From Planctomycetia bacterium (GTDB taxonomy: Bacteria > Planctomycetota > Planctomycetia > Pirellulales > Thermoguttaceae), in assembly GCA_030527205.1 (NCBI GenBank), contig JAUNBG010000001.1, positions 124,001-188,000 of the forward strand: a stretch of DNA of 64,000 bases, read 5' to 3'. A program made the position numbers and the translations under genes. Shown here piece by piece: positions 63,390 to 64,000 of this stretch (its first letter is position 1; every line of letters begins with the position of its first letter). The notes under the pieces were generated by a model. It did no database searches. It was not told the DNA's origin and worked only from the letters and a program-made list of their open reading frames with translations.

Positions 63390-64000
63390 ATGAATCGAAG
63401 AGATTTTATCAAAACAAGCGCCAGCGTCGGCCTTTCGGCTGTTAGCGCTGTTTCCATACCGACGGCAATACTTGGAATGTCTGAACTTTCCGAGGATTCT
63501 AAACCCGCAATATTAGGAGGAACGCCCTTTCCTTACAACAACGGTCCGTCCTGGCCGATTTTGCAGGGCGAGGAGAAAGAAAGCATTTTAAAAGTTCTGG
63601 AAACCGGAAATTGGTGTCGTTCGGGAAGTTCACTCAATATGAATATTCAATTTGAAGAACAATATGCCCAACTTTGTGGTTCCAAACATTGCATCGCGAC
63701 GAACAGCGGGACATCCGCTCTTGTTGCTTCCCTGGCCGCTCTTGAAACCGGGCCGGGCGACGAAGTCATAACTTCCCCCTATACGTTTATTGCGACGGTC
63801 AATTGTATTCTTGCTCATTATGCATTGCCTGTTCTTGCTGACGTTGATATCGAATCGTTTCAGCTTGACGCGTCCAGAATTGAATCCTTAATAACCGAAA
63901 ATACAAAGGCTTGCATTCCGGTTCATATCGGAGGCGCTCCCGCCAATCTTGACGCTGTGTTTAATGTTTGCGATCCCAAAAACATTCCCGTTATTGAGGA
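63390..64000 (+). CDS. Tat-exported DegT-type aminotransferase, paralogue 2 (partial, runs off the window)
   Basis: The first 203 codons of a second DegT protein; the end lies beyond the window. The start MNRRDFIKTSASVGLSAVSA is a clear twin-arginine signal. Then come ILGGTPFPYNNGPSWPIL (as ILGGSPAHSSGWQNWPQW in paralogue 1), CIATNSGTSALVASLAAL, PGDEVITSPYTFIATVNCIL and ACIPVHIGGAP, all DegT blocks. The PLP lysine is downstream of the edge. The start has only a weak AGAG ahead. It probably continues the operon from the ceramidase-type gene on, after a gap of 237 bases that shows nothing else. Confidence 0.85.
   Translation, partial: MNRRDFIKTSASVGLSAVSAVSIPTAILGMSELSEDSKPAILGGTPFPYNNGPSWPILQGEEKESILKVLETGNWCRSGSSLNMNIQFEEQYAQLCGSKHCIATNSGTSALVASLAALETGPGDEVITSPYTFIATVNCILAHYALPVLADVDIESFQLDASRIESLITENTKACIPVHIGGAPANLDAVFNVCDPKNIPVIE

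Noticed and set aside
1-64000. tRNA, rRNA and CRISPR arrays
   Set aside because: No T-loop or anticodon pattern with matching arms was found by eye, and no evenly spaced direct repeats with unique spacers.

Overview
The window is chromosomal DNA of a low-GC member of the Planctomycetota, probably near the Pirellulales. The evidence is three pseudopilin-like proteins of the DUF1559 / H-X9-DG family, a small regulatory-domain lipoprotein beside one of them, Tat-exported oxidoreductases and aminotransferases, a hydrazine-synthase-alpha-like cytochrome, WbsX/GH99-like, GH172 and GH43-like glycosidases, a ceramidase-type hydrolase, and many genes with weak or no Shine-Dalgarno site. Most lines look close to 40% GC. 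I see no rRNA, tRNA, CRISPR array, prophage or transposase gene.

Layout. 1-18.5 kb: mostly housekeeping genes on the + strand (pheS end, PH-domain protein, DUF1559 protein, ASCH protein, GH172 enzyme, isochorismatase-type hydrolase, serine acetyltransferase, lipid A-type acyltransferase, a second DUF1559 protein, SET protein, coaE), with BON, a His-rich secreted protein and polA on the - strand. 19-34.5 kb: all on the - strand. It holds an aldo/keto reductase, an ADP-ribosylglycohydrolase, a lipoprotein, a DUF1559 protein with a 12-G tract, and a GntR/LacI-type regulator. Next come a GC-richer patch with the HzsA-like cytochrome and a lipoprotein remnant, and then a sugar catabolic run (deoC, SMP-30, FGGY kinase, zinc dehydrogenase). 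35-41 kb: a CcsA/HemX-like membrane protein, a solitary DNA methyltransferase, a Wzc-type tyrosine autokinase and a small crystallin-like protein. 41-49.6 kb: a duplicated helical secreted protein, GH43-like and WbsX/GH99-like enzymes and a second crystallin-like protein. 50-57.5 kb: a zinc-ribbon membrane protein, a DUF11-repeat surface protein and two TlpA-like thioredoxins. 57.7-64 kb: an exported set (ceramidase-type hydrolase, Tat-signal DegT aminotransferase, alpha/beta hydrolase, sugar epimerase-like TIM barrel, and a second Tat-signal DegT protein that runs off the window).

The most distinctive feature lies between the genes. Three families of short non-coding elements with terminal inverted repeats are scattered through the intergenic gaps. 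The main one (about 110 bp, 11 copies) has 15-base inverted ends. Four of its copies are flanked by exact 4-bp direct repeats, so it behaves like a MITE. The second and third families (7-8 and 3 copies) often sit beside the first, making composite islands. A fourth repeat (2 copies) folds into a hairpin that is kept despite base changes.

How the genes work together (inference): much of the window serves uptake, trimming and oxidation of complex glycans and polyols, together with building the cell surface (Wzc, lipid A-type acylation, DUF1559 pseudopilins, DUF11 proteins). The 12-G tract just after the start codon of one pseudopilin gene is a candidate on/off phase switch.
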